The notes under the pieces were generated by a model, which saw only the letters and a list, made by a program, of their open reading frames with translations, was not told the origin of the DNA and ran no database searches. Both the position numbers and the translations under genes were made by a program. A stretch of DNA of 64,000 nucleotides, taken from assembly GCA_014529385.2 (NCBI GenBank), contig CM043950.1:153692445-153756444 (forward strand), written 5' to 3'. This document shows, piece after piece, positions 1 through 13,500 of this stretch. Source of the DNA: Adiantum capillus-veneris. Taxonomy: Eukaryota; Streptophyta; Polypodiopsida; Polypodiales; Pteridaceae. The stretch's first letter is position 1. Each line of letters starts with the position of its first letter.

Positions 1-2129
1 GTTAAACCCACGGCAGGCTTTCCTGATTTCTAGCCTGTAAATGTCTGGTAGATATTGCAGTATATGGAAGTTTCTTTCAAATTTCTGTTGTAGTATGTGC
101 ATGATGTGAACTCTTAGGTCCAGCTCTCTCGAGTTTATGCAGATCACAATCAGGACGGTGAATAGGCGCTGCACCATCAGTGGTAATTCTGCTTTCCCAG
201 TAGCTCCCACGGGTGTGAACCAGTCTGAAACTCCTACTCTTCTGAACTCCAGGAGCTTGATTATGACTTCGGCAAAGTTTCTGATTAGCTCAAGCAACTT
301 CTGGTGAGTGGTAGCTTCAGAGGCAAGAATTTTTCTGTTGATTCTTTCTTGCCACTCTCCACACATGAAGTCAGTAACCAATGTCAGTGGCAGCAGGGTT
401 CCATGTAGCAGGGTATCATAAGCACATGACATTACCGTTGCTTTCTCCACTAATGTCAAAAACGTCAATGGGTTAATGTAATTTTTCATCCTTTCGTGTC
501 GCAAAGTGAAAATATGCAGTAGTTGCTCTCCAGTTTTTAGCATATATTCATCGATTGCAAGTTCAGCATTCCCAGTTACTTCAGAAGGCCACATGTCTAC
601 ATCTTTCCACAACTCCATCTTTTGGACCAAGCTGTTTAAATTGCTGGATTTCCATTCCTCACTTAGAAACGGAAACATCAACTGCAACCTTGCAGTCTCT
701 TCCATTGTGTGAGATCTTTGTTGTACGTATGTGCTATTGTTTGCAGTCATGTCAAGGAATGCCACAACTCTCGCAGACATGCGAAGTTTCTGAACCAAAA
801 GCATCTGCTTTTCTTGTCTGAGAGGTGGCCAAAGAAGCATTTCCATCTCTCTCTGAAAAGTGTTTGTCAACATTTGAGTGCCCTGAGAAGAATGCACCTT
901 GTTGGCTACCTCTACTAGATCTAGAAGCAGGTTACTTTTCTTGACTGGGTCTAATTTTTGGAATGATTCATTATGAGCAGTAAAGTGGTTTGAAATGGTT
1001 GATACAACTCTTTTAAGAGTTTCTTCCACCTGCTCGTCCCAGAATCGGGCGGTAAGTTTTGAAAATTCCTGATTAGGAATTTCGACAGGTGCCCTACCTT
1101 TTTTGTAGCCCCTAAACCAGTATGCCTCATGACAGTGAACAACACAGGCCTGGGCCTCTTTACCAGGTCTCACTGCGAAAAAGTCATAACAAAATTCTCT
1201 GGTAACATTGTCTTTGGTGTCTCCACAGACAACCTCTTTACAGTGCAAAATGACCTTTTTCCATTCAACATAAAGGCTCACAAGCTTCAGCAAAAGAGCA
1301 TTGCCTGCCTGAAAACTTTCTATTGAATTCAGGTTTTTGTTCTTGGTGGGTTGATTGCTCACGAAGATTTTGAAAACTGTGTTGATGCCTTTCCAGCTTG
1401 TGAACAGCTTGGTTTTCAAGGTGCACGAGTCTTGACTGCGACCAATAAGATCTTCCAGACTCTGAAACTTTTCAAAGAGCAAAAGGATCTCAAGCTCTAC
1501 TTCTTGCCGCACACTGTCCTCGGCCAGGGCTGCCAGTTTTTGGACTCTTTGAAGCAGGTCTTCGGGCTTCTTAATAGCTTGAAGATGAAGAGGCCATCCT
1601 TTCCTCTGTTCACCCCAGAAAAAATCTTTTCTAATAAGAAAGAGCAGAACCCTCACTGCACTGTTGTATTTTCTGCCTTTTTCTAGGAGCTCTGCCATAC
1701 GAAGAAATTCTCCTGTCAGTTCTGCTAATTCGGCAGCTTGAAGATAATTTTCTGCAGCCTCTTCAATGCTTAACAGCTCAGCAAGGCAGTTTTTCTCCCT
1801 CAAGAAGACTCGCTTCAATTCAATATCTGGGAAAGCCTGGACAAACATCATCATAAGGTCGAATTTTCCTTGATGATAAAAGATTGCGGCACACTCTTTA
1901 AGGTACACGTGTATTTGCTCGACAGTGATGCCCTGACCCTCAGTCCACTGTGAGATGAATGTAAGCCCTCTTTCATAGTGCTTGGCTAAGAAGCATGCAT
2001 CCAGGCATTTCTTGACACATTTGCCCTCAAAATAAGCATTTTCTGCCTCAACCCAGCTCTTTGCTTCTAGAAAACAATCACCTCCATCCTCAAATCTCTG
2101 AGGCTTGCAATGTTTGCTGTAAATAAGAC
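1..2129 (-). CDS. Exon 12: TRANK1-like alpha-helical C-terminal region, open to the window edge
   Basis: I read this frame codon by codon: from the acceptor TTTATGCAG|GTC to base 1 there is no stop over 709 codons (aa 1878-2587). It continues the helical region (…[38 protein letters not shown]), then includes [20 protein letters not shown] and ends in the window at the RKACRGFN segment. No enzymatic motif seen. The frame leaves the window, so the protein is longer than 2587 residues. The short frames on either strand here are shadows. Confidence 0.88.
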
Positions 2130-5100
2130 CTGCATAAAAAAAAGTTGGTTTGTTGTCAGCAACCAGATATTAATATTGTATAATACAGGGAGCATTTTGA
2201 GTAGTAATCCTGCTCACCAGCTTTATGATAGTCTCCACATTTAATACAGCATCTTGCAGCTATATCAGGCCTTTGAAGGGTTAGAAACATCTCTGAGGCT
2301 TTCCGAAGGTTGGCTATGGCAACGCCCCTGTTTATGTTCAGTTGCTTCTCACCAAATTGCCGCAAACTAGCAGCCTTTGCCAGGTCAGCATTATGCTGGT
2401 CTCCAGCACGTTCAAAGCACAAAATAGCCATGTCATATTGTTGCTGGTCTAAGACCTGCTTAATCAATTTCAGTTTATGAGAGGTGTCCTAGATTATATA
2501 ATTTCTAACCATTTTCTGATCAATATAGCTACCTCAAAGCCTCGTTTTCTCCATTCATCGGGTGTACTCTGTGCTGCCATCTGTGAGATAAAGGTTACAT
2601 CGAGAAGCTTGGTTTCAAGCAATTCTTGACACATCCAATAATCAATAATAGGTTGAAAAAAGTTATCACTCTCCTCGTAAATCCACAGTCTTTGTTTGGC
2701 TCTAGTGACTGCAACATAAATGTGTTTTAGCTCACTGCAGAGCAAACTGTGCTTATGCACATCAAATTCAGGATAAGATCTCTTTGTTGGATCATGAGCC
2801 GTCATAAGATTATTTTTATACATGTAGTCATAAATTACTCTCCAATTACTCTGCAGGGAAGAGCCCGTGAAGAAGTTGTACATAAGCACGTCCTGCATTA
2901 CCCAATCAGGCGTTAGATGTACTATTTACTCTGAATGCATAAAAAAGATTTCAGGCCTTCTCTTGGTGAGCCTATGGTATCTGGCTAATTTTGCTAGATT
3001 ATCGAGTATTAACCAAAGGAGGGACTTTTCTCCCTCCTAGTCTATGCTATCAGCATTTAATTGATCCATGCTATCCAAATGTATCCCAGAAAGTGATGGA
3101 TTGGAGCATGCTACGTTTTCCATGCAGAATGCTTTACAGGGATATTCAAGCTTACATCAATTAGAGACTCCTTTTGATCTTTCTACAAAAGAAGGCATAT
3201 ACAGGACTTTAAATACACTAGGAGAGTTCCATACGACTATCGATATGCCAAAGTTGGAACTATTGGCTATTCATATTTTCAGTGAGACGACGAGCTTTTT
3301 TTGCTTGGAGCAACCTTTGAGTGTCTGTAGACTTAGAGCCTCCAGGAAGAAAAACTTACTTGGGATACTGTCTTGGGACCTAGAGGGCAAATGATTTGGT
3401 CCTTGTGAGGGGCAACTTGTGCATGCTCAGCAACAAGATCCCTTGCCCACATGAGAGGTGGTGCAATGGAATTTGGACCTATAGTCTTTGACCAGCTTTC
3501 CGGGGAGATCGTTATCTTTCTCATGAGGTGAACGGTTCACTTGCGTGATGACCTTCAATCAATTTCACCTTTATGTTTGAATCGAGTCCACAACACATCA
3601 CTCCATCTTTGTGGACCTTTGTATCCTTCCGTGTGGGCCTTTGTATTCACCTTGTGTGTGTGGGAGCATATATTGGTCCCTATTTCTATACCCGCTGTCA
3701 TCAACTTTTATACACGAATCAAAGAAATTTATGAAAGATTACATATGTTGTCTTTCCGATTGAAAGATTACAAAACTAGGTGTGTTCTTGTGTTTATGAA
3801 ACCATGATTGATTAGACATACTTCTATCCCTAAGTGGGTAAGTATGAATGGCCATTGACATGCTTGAAAAGCATGAAGATGGACATGTGTGTATGGAACA
3901 AATAGAATCCACCTGAGGCGCGCGCGCACAGTAAAACATGCATGATGACTTGCATTGAGTGCTGTTTTGAAAATGCTTGAGCATTATGTATTTTACTTAG
4001 AAAGAGCTTTCATTTGATTCCCATATTTATGTTTTTTTTAATCAGTTTTCCACCAATTCTAGAATGTTCTGGAAGATTCTAGTCAAGGTCTAGAAGAATC
4101 TGGAAGGAGTAATCCAAAAAAAGACAAGTATCAAGACACTTGTTACATGTGTAAGGGCACTTGTCAAAGACAAAAGACAATTCACTTTTTCTTTTTACAA
4201 AAGGCAAGACACTTAAGGCATGTAAGGACATGTCAGGTGCAACGGAAGTGTTTAAGGATTTAGCTCAGATCTAGTACTCAACACAAACACAAGGTTACTT
4301 TACTTCACTTTAAAGAACTAAACTGAACTGAGAGAAATGAAATGAAATGAAATGTTATATTAACATCTTCAAAAGGCCAAAGTGACCTATGAGACCAGAA
4401 AGTTACAATGTGGTGGATCTGATACAAAGTCGGAGTCAGAGTAACAAGATGACAACAATGACAAAAATGAAATGACAAATGTCACAATAAAATACTATGG
4501 AATCCTAAACTACTAGGTGTGAACATCAGCTAGCTGGGATAGCTAGATCACAAGAGATCCAACATCGGTCGCTGGCGGATCTCATCAATCTCCTCCATGG
4601 TCAGTAGTCTGACCGGGCGTCGTGCATGTCGAGCCAAAGTGATCCGAATCCTCTGATGCAGCCTCTGTCGATGCTGTGTAGTCCTCCACAGTCGTGGGCG
4701 TCTGGATCTTCCAAGCTCAGTCGCTCGGTCGATCAGTGTGCCTTTGGTGTGAGACGACGAGCTCTGCTGTGGTAGTAACTCCTCCGGGTGTCCAGTGGCA
4801 GCTCTAAAGAAATATGTGATCTGTCTCTGGGACTGGCTAGCCTCTCCTCTCATCAAGCTCTCTCTGTGTCTGCGTAGCTCGAGCAAAAACAAACCCAAGC
4901 ATCTCTGATCCTCGTACTGCATGACTCTGGAGAATGGTCCAAAGCCCTCTCTGAACAAGCAATGGAAGTGGCCTCGTATCTCGTAGTAGACGAGGCAGTG
5001 GCATGTGTAGTTCACCTCTGTCTCAGGCTCGATGTCACACAGGGGGCATGTCCTGGCCTCTGTTGGTACTCCGCTGTATCTCCCAGTCTCAATCCGCAGC

Positions 5101-5803
5101 TGGTGTGAAGATGTACGTATCTGGCCGATAGCACATCGTATCCCATGAGACAAGTGGGTGTCCATGTATCTCGGCCTCGTCACAAAGCCATCAACCGTAA
5201 GCTGGAGGAGATGCTCTCTGTAGAAAGCCATCTTCGTGCCCAGCTCCTGTGCTGGCTGTATCCATGTCCTCCTGGTGTCTAGCTGAGTCAAGTCCTGGCG
5301 GATGAGCCTGGTGATCTCGGACTGTGTAAGAGTCAGAGAGGGTGCATCTAGTGAGTACTGGAAGGGAGGCAATCTGTCTATGCTAAAGCCATGCGCCTGA
5401 AACCATGATGTCATCTCCCCATACCAGCATGTTGTATCTCCCTGCATGGCTAACTGTCGAGAGGACTCAAGTGCAAGACGGGCATATCTGTCTCTGGGAA
5501 GTTCCCACATGCGGTGTATGAAGGAGACCGATCTGGTGAGCGCCTCAACCACTAGTGGGGGGGCAGCTAGCTCTGCTCGAACAATAGCACGTGGTACTGA
5601 GGCCTTGGCTCTAATGAGCCGCGAGATCATAGAGACCAGAGGCTTCTCCATTGTCCCCCTATCCATCACTGCGGTCTGACCTCCCGTGATGATCTAATGA
5701 AGGTCCCCAGATCTCAGCTCCATAAAGTAATGCAGAAGCCACCAGAGTGTCAAAGAGCCAGAGCTTCGTCCTAGGCTCCTGAAACTGAACCTGTGAACAC
5801 ATC

Positions 5804-5868
<65 letters not shown>

Positions 5869-7500
5869 GACACTGCATGTCGGGTCCCAACCACCCTCAA
5901 GGGTCCCCTTGCTCTGTTGCCAGAGTAAGTACTTGCTTTATTACTTGCACAAAAGCTGATACAATGATGCTAAATGTTCAGATGCTAATGCGGAGGTGTT
6001 GATTGGTGCTTGATGCAGATGCTTGGTAATAGTAAGATACTGAAGGGTATTGCGGTGCTTGATACTACGGGTACTGCTGGGTACTAAAGGTGCTACTGAG
6101 GTGCTAAGGGATGCTGCTAGAGATGCTTGGTGTTGTGTCTCATCGACGACGAGGAGGAGGAGGCTATGGGCTGATCTGCTATCGTCAGGAACGACGATGA
6201 GCTGAAAACTGAAAACGCTGAGGGTACTGCGATGAGGATCGGGCTGAATGCTGAAAACATTGAGTGTTCTGGGCTGAAAATGCTGATGGCTGATGGGTAC
6301 TGTTGAGAAGAGGTACTGCGGTCTTCTTCTGCCTCTCCTGCCTTCTCTAGTGCCCAAAGGGCTTCTTTTATAGGTCTTTTCACCATTTGCCCTACCTACT
6401 TTTAATAAATGTCATTTCAAAGTCACTTATTAATAAATGACTTAAGTGATTGTTCATATGCCTATATGCTTGAGTGACTTAACTGTGCAAGTGAGGGTAT
6501 GTAACTATGACCTGCCTGATCGTGCACGTCCTAGAGGCTCACAAAATGCCAGGCTATATCCTAAGCTAACTAAGACTGATGCTAGACTATAGCAGAAGCT
6601 TTGTCGACGTAGTGCAAGTGCAGTGCGCACGTGACAGGACACTTGTCAAAGATAGTTTATCTTGTTAGACAAGTGGCAAGACACTTGTGTAAGTGCTACC
6701 AAATAACCTCCTTCTTCAAGAGGGAGGTTAATCTATTAAAGCAGCTCTTTTTCCCTCATTTTGGGAATCACCTCATTGCTGAAATTACTCTAAAAATCCC
6801 AGCCCAAGAAGCCTCTACGATTCCATCACCACTACCCTCTAAATGCTACTTATCTCTCCCTTAAGCTCCAATGCTGCTTCTCTTTCCCTTAAGCTCTACA
6901 TGGTACTTTCGTCTCCCATAATCCCTACATGCTACACCTCTCTCTCTAGATAGATATGCCCCGATTGGCCCTTGAGTCCTCCAGACAGTTACCTTCACAG
7001 GGGGACACATCATGCAGGTATGTCGAGATGTCATCATGGTTCCAGGTACATGGCTTCAGCATGAACAACTTACCCCCCTTCCAGTACTCCCTTGATGCAC
7101 CATCGTTGTCTCTTACATTGGTGGAGATTACTAGGCTCATTTGCTAGGACTTGACCCAGTTGGACACTAGGAGGACATGGATAGAACCGGGATGAAGATG
7201 TCTTTCTTTAAGAGCATCTTCTCTAACTCACAGGGGATGGGTTTGTGATTCGACCCAGCTATATGGATACACATCTTTCTCATGGGTTACGGTGTGCCAT
7301 TGGTTAGATACGGACATCTTCTCACCAGCTTGAGATTGAGACTGATAGATTCAGAGGGATACCAACAGCCAGCAGGATATGCCGCCTATGCCAAAGCCAG
7401 AGACGGAGATGCATTATATATGTCAATGCTTAGTGCACTACGAGATATGGGGTGGCTTCCATTGCTTATTCAGAGACTGCTATATCTCTACATGTATATG

Positions 7501-7541
<41 letters not shown>

Positions 7542-10500
7542 CTCTAATTGGAGATTGGTGTTTATCCTTTATGCCAAGTGTTAATTGGCAGTAACAAGCC
7601 TTTGGTGTGTCAAGGGCGAGTTTCACCCGCAATTGGGCATTGAGAATATTAGTGGGGATGTTGTAGTATATAGTCAATGCTCTGCTTGATGGAGCTGATG
7701 ATTATAGTGTCTTGTGGATGATCTTCTTTAAATGTGAATTTGGGCTCATCCTGGATTCATGTGTGTATTGATTCCTTCCTATTCATATTAGCCTTCTACC
7801 AAAGCTTGTTTGTCAGCCAAGCTCTCTAGTGTCACACGCACATGGATTGATGTGCCGCGTGGATGCATTATTGTGACCTAGAGCTGTTGCTATATTGGCT
7901 TTATTTGATAGGAAAATAATTCTAAATGAATTATTGGATTTATAAGTGAGAAGGGTTTTCTCGCTTGGAACACCAAGAAAAATAATTCTAAATGAATTAT
8001 TGGAATTTTAAGTGAGAGGGGTTTTCTCACTGGAGGCATCTGAGTACAGAGAATTCCTAGTGCGTCATTCAGAGTAATGACGGGAGCACTGTGAAAGGGA
8101 ATATCTGTAAGGCCACTAGGAACGGGTACTTCTGATGCGCGGATGGGTGACAGGGAGCATCGGGAAGAAGTATCCGACCATCCGGGAACGGACATCTCTG
8201 ATGCGTCATAGGATGGGTGACATAGAGCATTGCGAAGGAGATTGTACCGTAAGTTCAGTAGGAAAGGATTAGGTGATGGGTATTCCTGATGCATCACAAG
8301 GTGGGTGATGAGTACATCGGAAAGGGAATATCCATAGTCAGGAGGAAATTCCGAACTGTGTTGGTATTGTGCACAAGGAAAAGCAAGCACTTGAATGAAG
8401 ATGGGTTCAGAGAAAACTGTGAGGAAAAACAGATGCTTTTTGAGAAAGCAGGATTGCCGTTCGAGAAAGCAAATGCTTTCCTGCGAGGAGGTCTATGTCT
8501 GCATTGCAACTGTGCATGATTGCATCCAAGGACGCCTGGGAAGTGCTGTGAAAGCATTGTTTTTAACTTATAAGGTTTTATTGAGTTTTTGGGCAGATTC
8601 AGACTATTTTTAAAATCGCCGGTCACGGCAGCCATCTGATAAATAAGGCAACAGATCATCCGGCGTTTTCTCTCTCTTTTTCTGGTAGAATAGCGCAAGA
8701 AAAAAAAAAAGGAAAAAAAAGAGGCCGCGATCTCTACGCAAGAAGCTATTAGTGCCCGTGGCTAGGAGCTATAAAAGCATCACATGCCCTCACTCAGAGG
8801 GGAGGATTAGTTTTTGCAAGAAGGAGATGCTGCTGCAGAGTTCACCCGCAAAGAAGATGTTTGCCGGTGATGCCCATGACTGTCCCAAGTGTACCCAATG
8901 TCGCCAATACCCAGTGCGCGAGTTCTCTCGCAAAGAAGTGCCTACGGAGCGTGTTTCCATCGCGACAAGGTTTTTCTCTGTTTTCAGTCCATAAACGTCA
9001 TAGATGGGGCTGATTTACGAGAAGGAACCCGAGAACACACCTCTTTTGTGTGTAGGATTGGAAGAGAGGATTTTCTATGTAAAGATCTCTTCCGGGGAAT
9101 TGCTTTTTGAGAACCGAGCTGCGTTTCGAGCGTTGAGATTGTGAAGGTAATGATTTTCATGTTATGATCTCTGAGTATTTGATTGCAAGTGTACTTCCTC
9201 TTCGTGAGGGAGTAGGAACAGAGGAAGGCATGAGCCTCTACAGGATAAAAGCGCTCTGAGGAACTAGAGCCAGATCAGCCCAAGGGTTTCGTACCCGAGA
9301 TTGGGAAGTAGATTCACGTATCTGAGAATGATAGTCTCTCGAGTTGGGAACAAGAACTTGAGATTCCCAAGGAGGACTTTGTGTCCAAGAAAGCAGAGTT
9401 GTTCTACAAGAAGAGGACTCTGGAAACAGAGTCGGAAGAGAGTTGTAGGGATGTCATGCCCTGAGTCTGGAAGGTGAGATCCAGAGGCGAGAACCTTGGT
9501 TCTCAAGGATTTGGAATAAGGAACGGAAGTTCCTTGGAATAGGATTTTGCCCTAGGAATCGGAAGCTGAGGCTTCCTGAAACCATCAAGTCTTATTCTAG
9601 AACGAACGTGGTAATACGTTCGGTTCAAGTGCTTGTATAGACTTCTCCTCAGTAATAAAGATACTATTATGGGGGGGGGACCAGCCCATCTTCTGGTCCC
9701 AGTACTGTGTCGATCTTCTCACTCTCTATCTCTCTCTATCTATTTCTCTCAATATCCTCTGGCTTCAGTAATAAGTGATAAATCCTATTTATCCGAATGT
9801 ATTTTATATTGTTATGCGCTCCCGTTTGTGACAAGAGCCAACTCGTAGACCAGGTAAGCCTAGTGAATTTTGTAATGGAATCTCTGTGAGCCTATTTGTA
9901 GGACATGCAATGTCATGCATCTCCGAAGTGATCCATTAGAAGAGCTAGAACACGGTAGACTAGGTAAAGCCTCATGGATTTTGTATCGACACCTTTTGTG
10001 AGCCTATTTGCAGGACATGCATGTCCTGATTCATTTATTAGATGGGTTAGAGAGCCCTTATATAACCTTCTTTGCATAATTAATTGTACAAGGTGTAGCT
10101 GGACAAATTGGTTGCGTTATTTAGTAGTCTCTACTAGTAAATACGTATGTTTGCGGTCAGACATAGATTGGAATCGCGGAGCATGATGGGTGCAAGCATG
10201 TGCTTGTCGTAATCACTATGTCTTTGCAAGTACTCTTAATTAAAAGGTGACTTGGCAAACTTTTGGAGTCTATTATTTATTTTAAGTGAAGATAATTGGT
10301 AGACACTTTTAGACTCACGAATAGTTTAGGATATTAACCCCCAGTGGGGTCATTTAGGCCTCTGTCACACATGCACCCGGACATATGTGACAATGAGGTG
10401 GCAAAAGACGATTGGTAGGAGGAGTTGTCCTCTGCTCTACGAAAAAATGGCAACATATGTGACAATGAGGTGGCAAAAGACAATTGGTAGGAGTTGTCGT

Positions 10501-13500
10501 CCTCTGCTCTACGAAAACATGGCAAGGGCCCGTCACCCATCCCTGCTCCATGGCAGACATCCGAAAAAACAGAGGTGGGAAGCGCAGGGGATTTGACATG
10601 GAGTTACAAGCAGAAGATGAAAAACCAATGAGAATAACCACTTGTTTGAAATTTTGATTGAGCTTTTGAATACTACTTGAGGATATTGTTTGGGAATCGT
10701 TTGAACGAGATCAAATCTTATTCGAACCTATTTGACCTTGTTTTGGTGCCGAATGAGTTTATTTGATTTTGGTTAAACTCATGGTTTCAGTGTTGTGTGA
10801 GAACCTTTGGATGACGCAAGTTGTGATCTGAGGAGCATCTAGTTGTATTTGGTGCTCTAAATGATGCAAGCTACGGTCTGGGAAGTATTTAGTTGTAAAT
10901 GGAAACCTCCAAGCGACGTAGGCTGTGGTTTGGGGAGTGTTTGGTTGTATATATGGCCTCTGAATATCTCATGGCTAGGGGGAAGTTCATATCTTTGTCT
11001 TGTGATTGCATCGTGATTTGTGCAGCATATGAATTTGGTGCATCAATACTTCGAAATTGGGTGAGATTGCCTGGATGTGTGATCTTAGTGTGTCGAGACA
11101 CCTCTCTAAAGATCAACGCGGTCTAGGTGTGATGGCTAACATTGCTACGCCAAAATATCAAGAGCTTCGATGCGGGATGAGATGTTTGGATGACCCTCGA
11201 TAGATTGTTCCTCGGATTGTGGAATTATATGATGTAATGCATGCTAGAGATTGTGTTGTCGTCGTGTAATGATGGACATTGACATTTATTCAGAGGTATA
11301 TCACGAGTTTGGTGACGTGGCAACCCCTAGGGAGTTAGGGCCACTAACGGCTTCCGATTGATGGACTAAATGGCCGAATACTCACTCCACCCTATAAACA
11401 CGGAAGCGATGATGTGGACTACCTAGTACCTATACCGATCAGCCTTCGGATATCATGGAAACCCAAGTTGTTGTAGCAGCTGTACGGACATCCCGCGCTT
11501 TGCGGAGGCAGTGCTTAGCGCTAGCTTTTGGGATCTGTGAGGTTTTGGATAGCAGATCTTTTAATCAAGGATAGCAAGTCTTTTAAAAATTCTAGCTTTT
11601 CATGTCACTGCTTTTGAGAGGCCAAGCGCCTTTAAATATGTAAAGGAAAGTCTCTTTCTGCCAACTGGTATTCCCAGTTGTCGGAAGCACAGGAGTTGTC
11701 CCCGGAACGTGTAACCAATCATAGCAATATAAACCAAGGTTTTGGGGCCAGTACACTTTGCGAGTGGAACTCCACTACTCCGTGTCTTGTGTGGATTTTC
11801 TCTCTCTTTCTGTTCAGTTGTTTTGAAGTGCTAAAATTGTGTTCCAGTTTGTTCTTCTCAGCTAGCATGTGGTGCCCTCCTGTTACATACCACTGTAACC
11901 TACTTGGACGCCCAAGCGGAAATCTTCAACAACACATGAACAAAATTGGAACAACTCAAACACTTAACTAAAAAGAGAGAGGGAAGTCGACCTAAAGCGA
12001 CGGAGTTCCACTTCTAGATACACTCATTCCAAAGGTTGGTGGTGTCCTTTTTGGTGCTTCTTTTTTGTATAGATAATCACAGAGTACAACTATTGAAGGA
12101 GCTACTTTGCAAGCTACAACCATGCAATGATTTGCTAGAGAGCCCCTCAAGGCACACTTATAAAGAGTTTAATGAAAAGCAATGGAACCCAATTTAAACA
12201 AGGTGCCCGCAAAGGCAATGACGACTGAAAAGAACGTTCCATGAAAAACTCTGCCCTGGCCCATAAGCTGTCGTACTAGCTTGCCATGTCAACGTAAATC
12301 ACGGCGTGATTTATAGAAGTTCTGCCACGTCAGAAGTTGGCGTAAGATATGCCGCGTTATCATCTTTGGTCCCGTCCTTTCATTGTCTATTGGCCGTGAG
12401 TATGCCATATCATCAACTTCATGACACGATCTCTGAGATGTGCAGTTGAAACCTTAAGGGCCCAATTCACACTTTTTGGGGACACGACTTGGGCACACAT
12501 CCCAATGTGTAGGGATGTCACATGACACATCCAGCCCTATGTGTCCGTGGACAAGCTACAGCATGATCAGGGTTCAATCGGTCCAGTCAGTCTAGATTTA
12601 GAAGTGATCTAGTACTTTTGTGAGTCTATTCGTAGACCGTGCATGCCCAGTCACTTAGTGTAGATGCATATCCTCTGGTTGCACACAACATGATCATCAG
12701 TATTTCCATCACAATCCATCAGATTCCATCAAGGGAATTTTCCAGTGCATTTAGCCTATTTTACCTATTTTTGGTATTTTTCACTTATTATTTTTAAGTG
12801 ACTTCCCAACAAAAGTAGGTAGGGCAATTTTGCTAAGTTTGTATATAAGCTAACCCAAGTTAGCACTAAATGGCAGAAGAGGCAGGAGGAGCACCTTGCT
12901 CAACAGGCAACTTCTCAACAAAACCTTGGTGGATTCCCTCCAAGCCAGATCCCAAGCCTTGGCGTTTTCTCCAAGCAGCAGATTCCTATCCCTAGCGTTT
13001 TCAATAGCCTTCATCGCCGGAAAGCCAAGCCCCTTGGCGTTTTTGCATCAGATCATCGTCGGAAAGACCATCACATGCCTGGCGTTTTTCACATGCCCAA
13101 CGTTTTTGGAAATGCAAGATCAGCTAGCGTTTTTGGTCAACCTCAGTCTCTAGCGTTTTGGATTTTCAGCAATAGAAAACTTGCAGATTCAGCCCACAAG
13201 AAGTAGCAAATTCAACCCGGTAAAGACATCAGTTTTCAGCATTTAGGAAGTTCCCAGATAGCCTAGTGTTTTTGCTAGCGATAGCAAATCTGCCAGCGTT
13301 TTGGTTTTCAGCCCTTACCGCAGCAGATGCAGCAGCGTTTTCAGCTTTGAAGACGGTAGCAGATTCAGCCCTAGTTGGTTGCAGAAGACCCCCAATTTCA
13401 GCCCATAAAAATGCAGCCAAAACAGTCATTTTCAGCCACCGAAACAGCCCCAAAATTCAGCAGTTAGAAGACCGCAGATTTCAGCCCTAAAGTCGTCGTC

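Larger units (their letters stand above)
7560..10330. other. Intronic repeat-rich stretch without recognised gene
   Basis: No protein family recognised in any frame. Contains short tandem duplications (listed separately), a homopurine tract at 8696-8725 and a poly-G run near 9671. It is probably old LTR/U3-type material. Confidence 0.4.

Noticed and set aside
951-1686. Plus- and minus-strand short frames at 506-1686
   Set aside because: They are shadows of exon 12, whose own frame is open through the whole region.
4548-5669. 373-codon minus-strand frame as a host gene
   Set aside because: Its [10 protein letters not shown] and Cys/His cluster, and the [11 protein letters not shown] segment just upstream, place it in a LINE ORF2; a second degraded copy lies at 6955-7500.
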